From Pollenia angustigena (lineage: Eukaryota; Arthropoda; Insecta; Diptera; Polleniidae), in assembly GCA_930367215.1 (NCBI GenBank), contig OV884060.1, positions 99,410,151 through 99,474,150 of the forward strand: DNA of 64,000 nucleotides, in the 5' to 3' direction. The position numbers and the translations under genes are program-made. The notes below the pieces were generated by a model. It was given only the letters and a program-made list of their open reading frames with translations. It made no database searches and was not told the DNA's origin. Shown here one piece after another: positions 23,133-33,935 of this stretch (its first letter is position 1; each line of letters starts with the position of its first letter).

Positions 23133-23669
23133 TATTAATGAAAAGTTAAAACAATTAAGCAAAATATTTAGTATTGAAGGGATAGTTTGACTAAAAAGTT
23201 AGTTTTTTGAACTTTTTAAATTTTATGTATGTAGTAATAATATATTTTCCAAAATTCTGCCACCACGTCTTTCGAAAGCTACACAAATCCGCAGGCAATC
23301 GACCTGTCGTTTTGCAACCAATGTATCGGTTCGTGCCTTATTAACGGATCTAGTCCTTAATATTCGATTTATAGGAGGAACTACTTACATACATGTTCTG
23401 TTCCCTACCAAAAATAAAGTGAACAAATCTAAGGGAAATGTGAACAAATTACGAGGGAACAAACTTTTCACGATAAGGGGAATTTTTCCCGTACATATTT
23501 TTTCACGTTATTGTTCTCCTTTGAATTACCTTTTTTCATGGGAGTTTTTCATGATCGCAAATATGTGAAAAGGGGCAAAATTACGAGGGAAAAATTATTC
23601 ACGATAGGGGTGATTGTGTTGACTTAAAAAAATAAAAATAAAACAATTTTTAATAAAAAACAAAAGAAA
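23133..23669. repeat. Spacer with a direct repeat of about 35 bp
   Basis: No gene is visible. AAATTACGAGGGAA followed by TTCACGATA.GGGG occurs at about 23444-23477 and again at 23578-23611, and TGGGAGTTTTTCATG-type blocks lie between them. This could be the subterminal part of an unidentified DNA element next to the Harbinger relic. Confidence 0.45.
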
Positions 23670-24297
23670 ATGTTTTGTGTAGCATTTAGGATGGTAGCTG
23701 AAGAAGCAGAAAATCAGCAACATTTAAAAAACGAGCAAAGAGTTGCTAGGAGAGAGTGATAATGCAAACCCACTTGAGTTGCCGCAAACGTTGTAAGTAT
23801 ATGAAGATTTTATTATACTTTTTTTCATTTTAGTAATGAGAACTGTTTCTTTAAAAGGTTTGAAAAATATTACAGGGTTAATAAGCCAGCCTTTAAGTAT
23901 CTACTGGACGTGTTAACGTCCAATTGTCAGCCAAAAATGAAGTTGCAGTATCCCAACTTGTGAAACTTAGTGCAACTTTACGTTTCTTTGCCAAAGGGGG
24001 TTACCAAACAGGCATAGGGAAACATTGTGACGTGTCCCTAGCCCAATGTATTCTGAGCAAAGTCTTAACAGAAGTCATTGAAATATTTGAAGAGCATTTA
24101 TGCACAAAGTGGATTACTTTTCCTTAAACTCAAGAAGAAAAACGAAAAATTTCTTTGGCTATGTATGTAAACCACGGCATTCCTAGTGTTACAGGATGCG
24201 TTGACGGGACGCATGTCCGTATTATTTCTCCCTCTAATAATAAGCATTTGTATTCTTACATGAAAGGGTACTATAGTTTAAATGTAATGCTTGTAAG
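23670..24297 (+). pseudogene. PIF/Harbinger transposase relic with an intron
   Basis: A fragment of a HARBI1-like DDE nuclease. Exon 1 starts at ATG 23670 (MFCVAFRMVAEEAENQQHL), has a TGA, and reads on in another frame as NANPLELPQT. A GTAAGT donor at 23793 and an AG acceptor at 23856-23857 remove 65 bp and join the frame exactly to LFEKYYRVNKPAFKYLL. A frameshift near 23935 leads to AVSQLVKLSATLRFFAKGGY and DVSLAQCILSKVL. A TAA at 24125-24127 precedes GIPSVTGCVDGTHVRIISP, which carries the first catalytic Asp, and GYYSLNVML, where homology ends. The rest of the catalytic domain is missing. Confidence 0.85.
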
Positions 24298-24407
24298 TAC
24301 TTTTAGAAATATAAATAACAAATTTTTAATAAAATATATATATATATATATATATTTACAGGTCTATTATAATTTTTTTTCTCATTTTTTTATATAAAAT
24401 CTTCATA

Positions 24408-24613
24408 TCGCTCATTTGCTGCAAGACCGGCATAACTCAAAAAATGAAATTTTGGAGTTAAAAATGCAGAATTGTTCGTTTTGTTTTTCTTTATATTGTG
24501 TATTAAATTCATCTTTATATCTTTTATACTTTCCCAGTTAGAGCAAATCAAAAACTTTAAATGCGTTTATCTGGATTTTTTTGAGTTATGCCGGTCTTGA
24601 AGCAAATGAGCGA
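24408..24613. mobile_element. 206-bp palindromic MITE, TA target, empty site known
   Basis: The ends TCGCTCATTTGCTGCAAGAC and the reversed right end match over about 38 bp with one mismatch, including GACCGGCATAACTCAAAAAA. TA flanks it at 24406-24407 and 24614-24615. The JB-2 copy reads CTTCATATATTAAATATG at the same place without the insert, which shows the TA duplication directly. It is non-coding and Tc1/mariner-like by target site. Confidence 0.93.
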
Positions 24614-25230
24614 TATATTAAATATGAACTAACAATAATAAATCAAATCTTATCCTAATACTTTATTTATGTCCTACCAGTGGCAGACAAAAATTTTCTT
24701 TATCACGGGTTCTGGTCACATATATGTATATAGGCTTGCCATCTATATTTTGAGAAAAAGAGGACGCCAGAATAAAAAATGTAGGACATTTGCTTGAAAA
24801 CAGAGGGCACTTTCTAAACAACCTAATTTTAATAAAATTAACGACGGCATAAAAATTAACAACCTAAATTTGTTTTTACACAAAAACTAAATTTGGGTAA
24901 TTCCATGTCAAATCGACCTAGAGTGGGACTTGACTCCTTTCATTTGAATGAAATTTGTCGAGAGGGTTTCTTTTATCCCATAAAGAAACGAAAAACTATT
25001 TTTAAATTTTTTTTAAAAGTTGTGTCATATTCAAAATGTCATAATTTCGCCGAATAAGCCGAATGTGTTGATTTTTTTTTAATATCTCGAAAACTACTTT
25101 ACATACGAAGATGATTTTTGTCCGTTTAAAGAGAATTCTTGAGGCTACAACAAATATATTGAAAAAAATGTCTTTGCAAAATATTAAATTTTAAAAATGG
25201 ACTTATTATTTTTTTGCGGATTTGATAATA

Positions 25231-25968
25231 CAGTACTTTTCGCATATAGTCCACTACTCTAGTTGCACAACTTTTGTGATCTATAAGCGAATTTGGACTA
25301 TAACCGATTTTTTTATAAGCCATTTTATGGATAATAAATGAAATCTATTATAATCCACATTTTGGACTATATAAATATTATTTTCTTCAATAAAACCATT
25401 ATTTTTAAACAAAAGAAAAGTTTATTTAAAACATAACCAAATATTGATTTAATTGATATACAGGGGTGTGCTGGAAATCGCAAACGCAAAACGCAAGAAT
25501 TTAAAAAGTCGTTTTTTAGTAAGATTTCTGTAATAAAAGAATTTTATGACAAATATTATACAAACATTTATCTATTAAACAGAATTTTATAACAAAAATT
25601 ATAAAAATTTGATTAAAAGTGTATTATAAACAGCCTCCAAATTCTTGCGTTTCGCGTTTGCGATTTCCATCACACCCTCCATAAATTGTTAAAAATAATA
25701 GTTGCGGGAAAGGTAAATAAAAACATGTTGCCTGTTGATTAAAAAATATAAAAAAAAGAGTGGACTATAAGCGACCATTTTTGCATAAAGAATTATAAAT
25801 GCGTGCTAAGAAAATGTGGCTTTTAAACGAAAATGGACTACAAGCGAAATGGACCTTAGAACAAATAATTTGTATGAAATTCGAAAAAATGTGCAAGTGA
25901 ATATGACAGTTTTGGCTTTAATCCGTTTTTGGCCTTTAAGCGGAATGGACTATAAGCGAAAAGTACTG
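25231..25968. mobile_element. MITE with CAGTACTTTTCGC ends (pogo-like), TA target
   Basis: CAGTACTTTTCGCATATAGT and the reversed right end CAGTACTTTTCGCTTATAGT differ by one base; TA flanks at 25229-25230 and 25969-25970. The motif GGACTATAAGCG or GGACTACAAGCG recurs several times inside (about 25292, 25763, 25835, 25947), a likely subterminal binding-site array. CAGT termini with a TA target suggest the pogo branch of Tc1/mariner. It holds the element at 25461-25680. Confidence 0.85.
25461..25680. mobile_element. Small MITE M-1 with GGGTGTG ends
   Basis: The left part GGGGTGTGCTGGAAATCGC and right part GCGATTTCCATCACACCCTC are inverted, and the match continues through GCAAAACGCAAGAATT (about 38 bp with a few mismatches). 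A second copy, split by a retro-fragment, lies at 30870-31412. I could not settle a target duplication. Confidence 0.75.
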
Positions 25969-26438
25969 TACTTCAAACTGTTCCTTCAAAATCCTGAAAC
26001 TTTGGAGGATGTACTTTTTTTAGGATATGATTTTCTATTTCTTTCCAAAAATAATCTTAAAATAAAATTTTAATATGGTAATTTGAGCAATAAGTATTTA
26101 TTTGAACAAAAGTAACGATATTGATAAGGTTGCTTAATTATAATTTTTTTTTGGGAGCTCTATTTTCAAAGAAAAGTACTCTTTTTGTCACGTTACGTCC
26201 CCAAAAATTAAATCATACCTATCTTAAAAAAAACCAGAGCACCTAAATCTTTTTTTAAATGAATTTTGTGACCTGTGAGTTAAAGTTTAAATGCAGGAAC
26301 AAATTTTTAATAAAGGTGTAAAAAGCCAGACAACCCCGGATACTTGATGAAAAAGAAGTAGGACTGCACCGGATACCCAAAAAAAAAAGAGGACGGTGTC
26401 CGGGGAAAAGAGGACGGATGGCAACCCTACATAGGTGT

Positions 26439-27655
26439 TTATCGCTCATCTAATTGGTAAGTGCTGCAGTGACTCTTCTTCTTAAGCGAGTGTGGCCGCC
26501 ATGATTTAAAATATTTCGAGCTAGTGGATTTGGGTGTTGTTCAAGCCTTTTTAAATAGTTTACTGCATATTTTGTAATCATAGTTTTACTAATGGCACAT
26601 TGAGATCCTTATGAATGTTTGAGTTTTCAACATATAAGGGAGCGGCTGTGATTATTCGAAGAAGTTTATTTTGGCGCCTTTGAATTTTTTCGATATTAGA
26701 GACCGAGGCAGTGCCCCATAGTTGAATACCGTAGCACTAGATAGGCTTTAAGATAGAGTTGTAAAGTAGAAGCTTGCAATCGAGACTAAGGACAGAATTT
26801 CTTCGAATAAGCCAATGAATTTGAATGGCTTTTAGTTTCATTTGAGTTAATTTTGCCTCTATATGGCATTTCACCGTTAATCGCCGATCCAGATGTACAT
26901 ATACCGAGATATTTTACATGCGAATGTTGAGGAATTATTTGATTATTGATTATCATAGGGGGAGGGGCAAGATTCCCAGCGCAAGGTGAATGTTATATGT
27001 ACGCATTTTTGCTCATTGACCATTATCCTCCAATGCCTTAACCATATTTCTAGTTGAAATATATGATGCTGTAAGTAACAAGTTGCTTCATAACGGTTTT
27101 CGTGGACGCTTAGAAGAGCTGCATCGTCTGCAAATGTTGAAGTTTGTGTGTAGTTGCTTGGTGGCATGTCCGAAGTATAAATTAAGTATAATAGAGGGCC
27201 CAGAATGCTGCCTTGTGGGACTCCAGCACCAATGGGCTGAGGTGAACTGAAGAAATTTCCTTCTTTAATAATAAATTGACGACCGATTAAGTAGCTTTCT
27301 GGCAGCTTGTGTGTGTTTGCTGGTAAATTTCGCTTCAATTTATGTAATAAGCCTTCATACCAGACCTTATTAAAAGCTTGCGAAACATTGATGAAGAGTG
27401 CTGAGCAATATTTCTTTTCTTCAAATGCTTTTCTTATGACATTTACTATTCGATAAGTCTGTTCGATTGTGCTGTGTTTTCTTCTAAATGCAAACTGATG
27501 GTTTGGAATTTTGGAACGAATAATTTCTCAAACAGCTTTGACATTTGATAATAACCTAATAGGCCTATATGACTCAACTTTTGTATGATCTTAACCTGGC
27601 TTTGGTATCATGGTAACTAAGGAAACCTTCCAGTTTTGAGGATAGTATTCAAGGC
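26439..27655 (-). pseudogene. JB-1 ORF2 remnant (RT and C-terminus)
   Basis: Read leftwards, pieces of the RT remain in several frames. The longest is 27338-26943 with NLPANTHKLPESYLIG, AGVPQGSILGPLLYLIY (motif B) and TSTFADDAALLSV (motif C, both Asp kept). Upstream sequence to 27655 encodes the region around motif A, and downstream sequence to the stop at 26439 matches the JB-2 C-terminus. There are several shifts. The endonuclease part is absent because of 5' truncation. This copy keeps the catalytic FADD that JB-2 has lost. Confidence 0.82.
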
Positions 27656-27820
27656 TTTCTTATTCGTTGTTTAATTTTGTTTTTGTTTTCAATATCAAAT
27701 AAAACAAAATAAAAAACATGTTGTCAACATGACATGAATCATTTGAACGCCAATTCATGTTCAAAGACGAAAAAGGAAGAATCATGTCAATAAGACATGA
27801 GCCGTATGAACTCAGACTTA

Positions 27821-28020
27821 CAAGGCGGATTGGCTAGAAGGTAAGGTCAACTCTACAACAACACTGCTTCTGTGGTCGGGTTGTCAAAAATATTGCTAGT
27901 AAAAAATAGATTTGTTTACATTAAAAACTGGTTTGTAGGTATACAAACTTTGACAAGTCGACCACCGAAAAAAAAACACCATATGTTGACTTGACCCCAC
28001 CTTCTAGTGAATTCGCCTTG
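27821..28020. mobile_element. 200-bp MITE with CAAGGCG ends
   Basis: CAAGGCGGATTGGCTAGAAG at the left pairs with the reversed right end CAAGGCGAATTCACTAGAAG, extending to GGTCAA, about 30 bp with four mismatches. TTGTCAAA/TTTGACAA blocks pair further inside. It is non-coding; I could not identify a target duplication. Confidence 0.7.
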
Positions 28021-28636
28021 GTTCGTAATAGAGAGTTGCTGTTTTGAAAAGGATTTTTAGTTTCGATAAAGTATAAACAACTTCAGCCCATTTGAAACAA
28101 GTAATAAGATAATCGTAACACAAGTGTTCGAACTCAGTAATTATTTCTTTCGAATCAAATTACGCGGTAACCCACCAGTTCACAAATCAAATCTCTAAGA
28201 GCCACGACAATTGCGTTTGCGTCACAGTCTTCTTTAACTGAAAAATACCTTTAATGCGGATCTCAATTGGTCAATATAAGTATATAGGAGCAGTTTTCAC
28301 CCTTTGTATTAAGTATACAACTCTGTTTTACTTAAAACGATTTTATACTACAAAGCGTGAGTGTCTTTTTCGTAAGTATTGTAAATTAATGAAGTTGCTA
28401 AGTGAAGGAGAGAGACAGATATAGTTTCTTCAAATGTTTTATTCTGGGTTATTTAACAGACGTGTTTACTACAGCGTAGTACATTTTGGGCTAATACATT
28501 TTGTTGTTGCAGTGTTGTAAATCTTAGTCCTTTAACTAAATTAATAAGATTCACGAGGTTAACTTTACCATCAAGGGTGAAATCCGCTAGTATAAAAAGT
28601 ACCAGGTACGTTCATTAGGGAGAATTTTCATTTTTA
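28021..28636. other. Spacer without recognised features
   Basis: I see no frame, terminal repeat or RNA gene here. Confidence 0.5.
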
Positions 28637-30061
28637 CTTACCATCGTCTGCTTCCAGAATCTTGCTACTCATTTTTAACGCTATATTAAGAGTCGGATAC
28701 TTCCCATCCTCATGGAAGAGGTCTATAATTGTTATGATTCCCAAGCCAGGAAAAGATGCTAGCAAGGTTGCGTCGTACAGACCGATAAGCTTATTATCAA
28801 TCCTATCGAAGCTTTTCGAAAAAATATTCATTTTAAGTATAACTCCTCATCTAAATGAACACGACATTATCCCGGATCACCAGTTCGGATTCAGAGCGAA
28901 ACATGGTACAATAGAACAAGTGCATAGAATTGTCACCCTTATTAGATCGGCGTTTGAGAAAGAGCAATACTGCTCAGCCCTGTTTATAGACATTTCCCAA
29001 GTATTTGACAAAGTTTGGCATGATGGGCTACTCATCAAAATAACACGACTGCTTCCTCAAAACACTCACAAGCTTCTGGAGAGCTATCTAACAGGCAGAA
29101 CATTCATAGTAAGGTCGCAAGATAAATACTCCCCCCTCAAGAAAATTACTGCTGGTGTTCCCCAAGGCAGCATATTAGGACCGCTTCTATATATAATATA
29201 CACAGCGGATATGCCAACAAACCTGAGCACGCATACCTCTACATTTGCAGACGACACAGCATTTATTAGCGTTAACCACGACCCAAAAGTCGCATCGCAA
29301 AATCTGCAGTCCCACATCAATGAACTAGAGGCATGGCTAGAAAAATGGAGAATAAAGGTTAACCCGGCTAAATGTGCTCACTTAACTTTCACGCTCAGAA
29401 GTAAAAATAAATAACATCACTGTTCCGGTAGAAAACCATGTAAAGTACTTGGGAATTCATATAGATAGACGCTTGACCTGGTCTCGTCATATCGAAGCGA
29501 AAATAACGGATATGAAACTTAAAGCAGCTCAACTACATTGGCTTCTCGGTGGAAACTCAAACTTGTCTTTAGACAACAAAATTCTTCTATACAAGTCCAT
29601 CATAAAACCAATATGGACATATGGCATCCAATTATGGGGTACTGCATGCGCATCTAACATCCAAAAGCTTCAAAGAAGACAGTCTAGAATATTACGACAA
29701 ATTGTCTGCGCCCCATGGTATATACGTAATGAAATTATCCACAGAGATCTCAATGTCCCCACTATCCAGGAGGAAATTAAAAAATATTCAATAAGCTACA
29801 TCGATAAACTAATGGTCCACCCTAACTACCTCGCTCGGGGTTTGCTTCAGTTCGAAGGTCACCAGAGGCTAAAAAGAACCGATACTTTGAAACTAACTAG
29901 AAGACAGTCTTAAAATTTGAATACAGCAGTTAGTGGTTACACTGGTAACAACTAATAAACAACAAGTAGAATTAAGATTTGAATACATATTGTAAATTTC
30001 GATAAGAAAGATTCAATAATAAAAAAAAAATTAATTAAAAAAAAAAAAAAAAAAAAAAAAA
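28637..30061 (+). mobile_element. Jockey-like LINE JA-2, 5'-truncated copy
   Basis: Homology to JA-1 starts at about 28637 (JA-1 position about 4233) and runs to the A tail at 30037-30062. The two copies differ by only a few substitutions per hundred bases plus a 17-bp deletion, including in the 3' UTR (AACAACAAGTAGAATTAAG in both). 5' truncation is the usual result of incomplete LINE insertion. I could not find a clean target duplication. Confidence 0.93.
28662..29913 (+). pseudogene. JA-2 ORF2 remnant (RT domain), 17-bp deletion
   Basis: The first frame (28662-29414) covers the RT: FIDISQVFDKVWH (motif A, with Val in place of the Ala of JA-1), AGVPQGSILGPLLY and TFADDTAFIS are present. After TFTLR a 17-bp stretch present in JA-1 (near 5001-5017) is missing between CTCAGAA and GTAAAAATAA, which shifts the frame into a stop. 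The original frame resumes at about 29415 (VKYLGIHIDRRLTWS) and ends at 29913. The deletion has a one-base microhomology (G). The upstream endonuclease is absent. Confidence 0.9.
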
Positions 30062-30869
30062 ATTGTTTACCCACGTAATGTCAAAATAATTTATTTGATT
30101 TTTAATTATTTTTTTAATTTTTTCCTTTTTTTCTTTTGTTTGACGTTATATGGGTTTTGAAATTGAGAACAAAATTTGTAATGACGATACCATGATCTTG
30201 CATTGTTTGTCTAGGTTTATGTCAAAGTTTTATTTATGTTTACAAAAAGTCCACGTTTTGTGCTGTGATTATTGTATTTTATTACAGTTTTTGATAATTT
30301 TAAATTAAAATAAATAAGATATTGACCATAGTTAAATAAAAATTGGCTTAAAATTTATTTATTTAATCACGTTCAGCGGAATGCTTTGATTTTTGTTTAA
30401 AGTATTTTTTGACGTAAACGGTGATATAATTTCAATTTTTGTTGTAATGTTGTATTTGTTGCCGTAACGATGCCACCTGCTTATTCCACCATGGACGATA
30501 CCTTGTACGTATTCTACCATGAGTACAACCAAGGTAGAATCATTTAGGAGTGTAGACATGCCGCTCTATAAAAAGAACCGAGTTGTCAAAATTGTACTCA
30601 TATAAAACAAAACCAATTTAACGCACACATCTAAAAATGTTGGCTCATATACACGAAATTTGACGTTTGGGTTCTAACTGGGGTAAATAGCTGACAGACA
30701 TATGGGCTAACGAGTTTACCTTGAGTACAACCATGTTTTTCAAAACAGTTTTTTTTTTGTCTCTTCTGAACATGTGTGAATTTTAAGTTGCGACTGTTAT
30801 TGATTTAGAGGGCGATTCGTTTATTTGTAGTTTATTTTAATGAAATCTCTTAATCTTAATTGAGCCAAT
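30062..30869. other. AT-rich spacer
   Basis: There is no supportable gene. A short hairpin ATTCTACC..GGTAGAAT lies at about 30510-30541. Confidence 0.45.
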
Positions 30870-31412
30870 CAGGGGTGTGCTGGAAATCGTAAACGTAAAA
30901 CGCCAAAAATTGGAAGTTGTTTTTAATACACTTTTAATATAATTTTTATAATTTTTTTTTTTTTTTTTTTTTTTTTTTCAAAAGATTTTGTTATTCGTGC
31001 TTAATTCCCAGTTTTTATTCTTGACAAAAACACTTGAAATTTATTGTTGATGGGATAAGCTATTCATATGCATTTCACTGGTTGCTTAGGCCAGATCATC
31101 AGGAAACTTCATCCATAAAGATTTTAGAAAAACTAAAGATATTAAACCAAATAAAACTGTTAAACGTATAAGAATTATAGCAACAGTTCTACTTGTAACA
31201 ATATCAAAGCTTAAACAAAACACATCAACAATAAACAACAGAGGGTTTATCTCATCTTACATTCCCCACTACTAATTTTTGTAATAAAATTCTGTTTAAT
31301 AGAGAAATATTTATATAATATTTGTCATAAAAATCTTTTATTACAGAAATCTTATTAAAAAACGACTTGTAAAATTCTTCCGTTAATCGTTTCCCATTTA
31401 CAGCACACCCCC
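30870..31412. mobile_element. MITE M-2, split by a poly(A) retro-fragment
   Basis: The left part (AGGGGTGTGCTGGAAATCG) and right part (31274-31412, ending CAGCACACCCCC) match M-1 at 25461-25680 end to end. The insert 30957-31273 is flanked by AATTTTT on both sides. M-2 is non-coding. Confidence 0.78.
30957..31273 (-). mobile_element. Poly(A)-tailed retro-fragment inserted in M-2
   Basis: On the reverse strand this is about 290 bp ending in an A run (top-strand T run 30952-30978) with AATAAA-like signals just before it. AATTTTT at 30950-30956 and 31274-31280 is a plausible target duplication, although it merges with the T run. The block GATGATCTGGCCTAAGCAAC (reverse strand) resembles 3' UTR segments of some retroelements. 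It could be the 3' end of an unidentified LINE or a SINE. Confidence 0.6.
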
Positions 31413-32065
31413 GAATATCTTGTACTCTAGCCCAATAAAACACAAAGTTGGAATACATTTTTTTTTTGGTTTTTAGCATCTTATTAGGTATTTCATTTTA
31501 TTACTTATAAAATTAAAATAGATTTTCTAAAATATAGGACTTATTAATTACAATTGTATTTTCAGCTTCTTTCTTTCTTCAATATAATCTAGTTAACATT
31601 AATCATAACTTAACACATTAAAACATTTTGATTATGAAAATTTTAATTAAAAAAAAAATTATTTATTGCTATAACAGTTTTTTCAAAATCAAATAGGTAA
31701 AAAAATAACTCAATTCTTATTTAAGTACAGTGGCCAAATTAAAATTTTTTTTAAGTTGCAGTTTTTACAAAATTACATAAGCATAAGTATTTAAAATGTT
31801 TATAACTAATTTTAAGCTGGTCCAGAGATGCAGTTTTAATTTCGTGGTACAGACTAGAGGCATTCAACAAGACCACCTAAAAATCATTTCAACTCTCGCC
31901 ATCAATGACTAAAATGAGATGGAATTTTGTTTCAAACCATTTGAGGACTTGTGTTTTGTTTTGTGTTTTCATTTCTTTGTTTGTTATGTATCTTCAGTCA
32001 TAGTCACATTTTTAAACATAAAAAAATTCAAAATTTCAACTAATTGTAAGCAAGAATTGAAATTA
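31413..32065. other. AT-rich spacer
   Basis: I see no gene or repeat that I can support. Confidence 0.5.
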
Positions 32066-32069
32066 TGTA

Positions 32070-33301
32070 TATGGGGGATTTCATGTCAAGTGACCCAATT
32101 TTTAAATCGATGTCTTCCGATTTGGGTGAAATTAGCAGAAAGCTTAGTCCTATTAAATAGTAGCTTAGACACAAATTTTTTAACAAGATCGGTCAAAAAG
32201 TTTCTGAGTTAGAGGGGGCCAAAGTTTGGCATTTTGTCCATACAGGTGTTGTTTCTCATCCATGTAACTTATAACCTATTGGTGTTAGACAAATTTGTCC
32301 CAAGTAGCTTCGATAGCTATTTGACCATCTTTTTAAAAAAAAAAATTTTTGTTTTTTTTTAATTTTTGAAAATTTTTTTTTTAAATTTAAAACTTTTTTT
32401 TTTATTATCCGGAATGTTTTTTTTTTTTTTTTTTGCTCAGAATAAAGCTTATGTATTTTCCTTTACGGTTGTTTTGGTCTATGCAGCACTATTTTGAATT
32501 TTTTCCTAAAAGACCAGATCTACCTTAAAGGAAAATACATAAGCGTTCTTTTGAGCAAAAAAAAAAAAACAAAAAAACATTTCCGCTAAAATAAAAAAAG
32601 ATTGAAATTTAAAAAAAAAAACTTAAAATTTTTTTTAAAGAAACAAAAATATTTTTTTTTAAAAGATTGATCAAATAGCTTTCTTTTGAGCAAAAAAAAA
32701 AAAACATTCCGGATAAAAAAAAAAAATTTTAAAAAATAAAAAAAAAACAAAATTTTTTTTTTAAAAAGATTGATCAAATAGCTATGGAAGCTACTTGGGA
32801 CAAATTTTGCTAACTCCAATAGGTAATAAGTTACATGGTTGAGAAAGAGCACTGCATATGCTAAAAATTTAAAATTATTATTTTTTATACATAAGCCACT
32901 CGTATCCCAAAAAGCGACCAAAACTACCTTAAAGGAAAAGACATAAGCTTTCTTTTGAGCAAAAAAAAAAAAAAAAAAAAAATCATTTCCGCTAAAAAAA
33001 AAGTAAAAAAAGTTTTAAATTAAAAAAAAAAATTTAAAAAAAAAAAAAAATATTTTTTTTTTAAAGATTGATCAAATAGCTACCGAAGCTACTTGGGACA
33101 AATTTGTCTAACACCAATAGGTAATAAGTAACATGGATGAGAAACAACACCTGTATGGACAAAATGCCAAACTTTGGCCCCCTCTTACTCAGAAAATTTG
33201 TGTCTAAACTACTATTTAATAGGACTAAGCTTGGTGCTAATTTCACCCAAATCGGAAGACATCGATTTAAAAATTGGGTCACTTGAATGAAATCCCCCAT
33301 A
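32070..33301. mobile_element. Fold-back element with long inverted repeats
   Basis: The outer arms (about 32070-32335 and 33065-33301) are inverted copies, starting TATGGGGGATTTCATGTCAA and ending in its near reverse complement. TGTA flanks both ends (32066-32069, 33302-33305), a possible 4-bp duplication. The middle holds about three degenerate units built from ACCTTAAAGGAAAA.ACATAAG, TTTTGAGCAAAAA and long A/T runs. It is non-coding. RNA read through it would form a long hairpin. Confidence 0.82.
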
Positions 33302-33404
33302 TGTAAGTGGTGCTGTTGCAGGCCTCTGGTACAGAAAGAAATTATTAAAATAAAAAATACATAATTAAAAAAAGAGCTATCTCAATTAGTTTATTATTTT
33401 ATTT

Positions 33405-33935
33405 ATAACAAGTAAGAAAGTATAGTCGGCCAAGCCCGACCATATGGTACCCTACACCACAGTATATTAGAACACATTTTTGCAAACGTATCCTATTTGG
33501 GACCCATGGGAAATCATGGACCCGTCAGAACAAAATTATGTGATTTTATGCCGAATATTATTTAGATACATATCTTCATCTATATGAAATTTGTTTGCCT
33601 TTGAGTGACTTTAGGAAGGGGGGTTTAAATGGGACATACATATGATTAATTCATTACCGACCTGCACAACATTTGTCATGACATAGAAGCTATTGTAAAA
33701 GTCATTGTCGCCAATTTGTATGTAAATTATGGACCGAGCACCATTTTTTCAACAGGCTTGGTCCTTGTGCCAAATAAAACCTATGTTCCAAATTTTATCA
33801 AATTATCTCCAAAATTGTGACCTGTACTTTGCGCACAAGATTTACATGGACAGATCGACAAACATCAGCAAAAATGCATAAAACCCTCTCCACTATTGTG
33901 GCGTGGGTACGAAAAGTAAGTACATAACTATTATT
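33405..33935 (+). repeat. Dispersed fly repeat (AGTATAGTCGGCCAAG type), copy 1
   Basis: This begins near AGTATAGTCGGCCAAGCCCG ACCATATGGTACCCTACACC and ends near GTGGCGTGGGTACGAAAAG. It matches 43505-43985 over shared blocks (CCTATTTGGGACC, GAATATTATTTAG, TTTGTCATGACATAG, GTCATTGTCGCCAATTT). I associate this repeat with calyptrate flies; that is memory, not a search. No terminal inverted repeats were seen. Confidence 0.7.

Larger units (their letters stand above)
24731..26429. mobile_element. DNA element K with TAGGSTTGCCATC ends
   Basis: The left end TAGGCTTGCCATC and right end GATGGCAACCCTA are inverted repeats, continued by AAAAAGAGGAC / GAAAAGAGGACGG. The form resembles hAT termini with a TTGCCA core, but I could not identify an 8-bp duplication; the site lies in TA-rich DNA of JB-1. 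Inside are a terminus-like motif (GGGTAATTCCATGTCAAATC, 24896-24915) and the TA-flanked element at 25231-25968. There is no transposase. Confidence 0.65.
24372..27655 (-). mobile_element. Jockey-like LINE JB-1, 5'-truncated relic with nested DNA elements
   Basis: A reverse-strand copy of the same family as JB-2 (44499-47345). The 3' tail is the T run at 24372-24390. Homology to JB-2 covers the 3' UTR (GAACTAACAATAATAAATCA), then the ORF2 C-terminus and RT up to about 27655, where the copy ends (5' truncation). The MITE at 24408-24613 and the 1.7-kb element at 24731-26429 are later insertions; the uninterrupted sequence is visible at 44.5-44.7 kb. No clean target duplication was found. Confidence 0.85.

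Noticed and set aside
24723..26437. 8-bp target duplication for element K
   Set aside because: The left flank TATGTATA and right flank CATAGGTG do not match; the TA-rich site prevents a decision.
28637..30075. Target duplication TTTACTTAC / TTTACCCAC around JA-2
   Set aside because: The left sequence is part of JA itself (compare JA-1 near 4235), so the match is not a duplication.
32586..32921. 111-codon Phe/Leu-rich frame
   Set aside because: A translation of T-rich low-complexity sequence inside the fold-back element.
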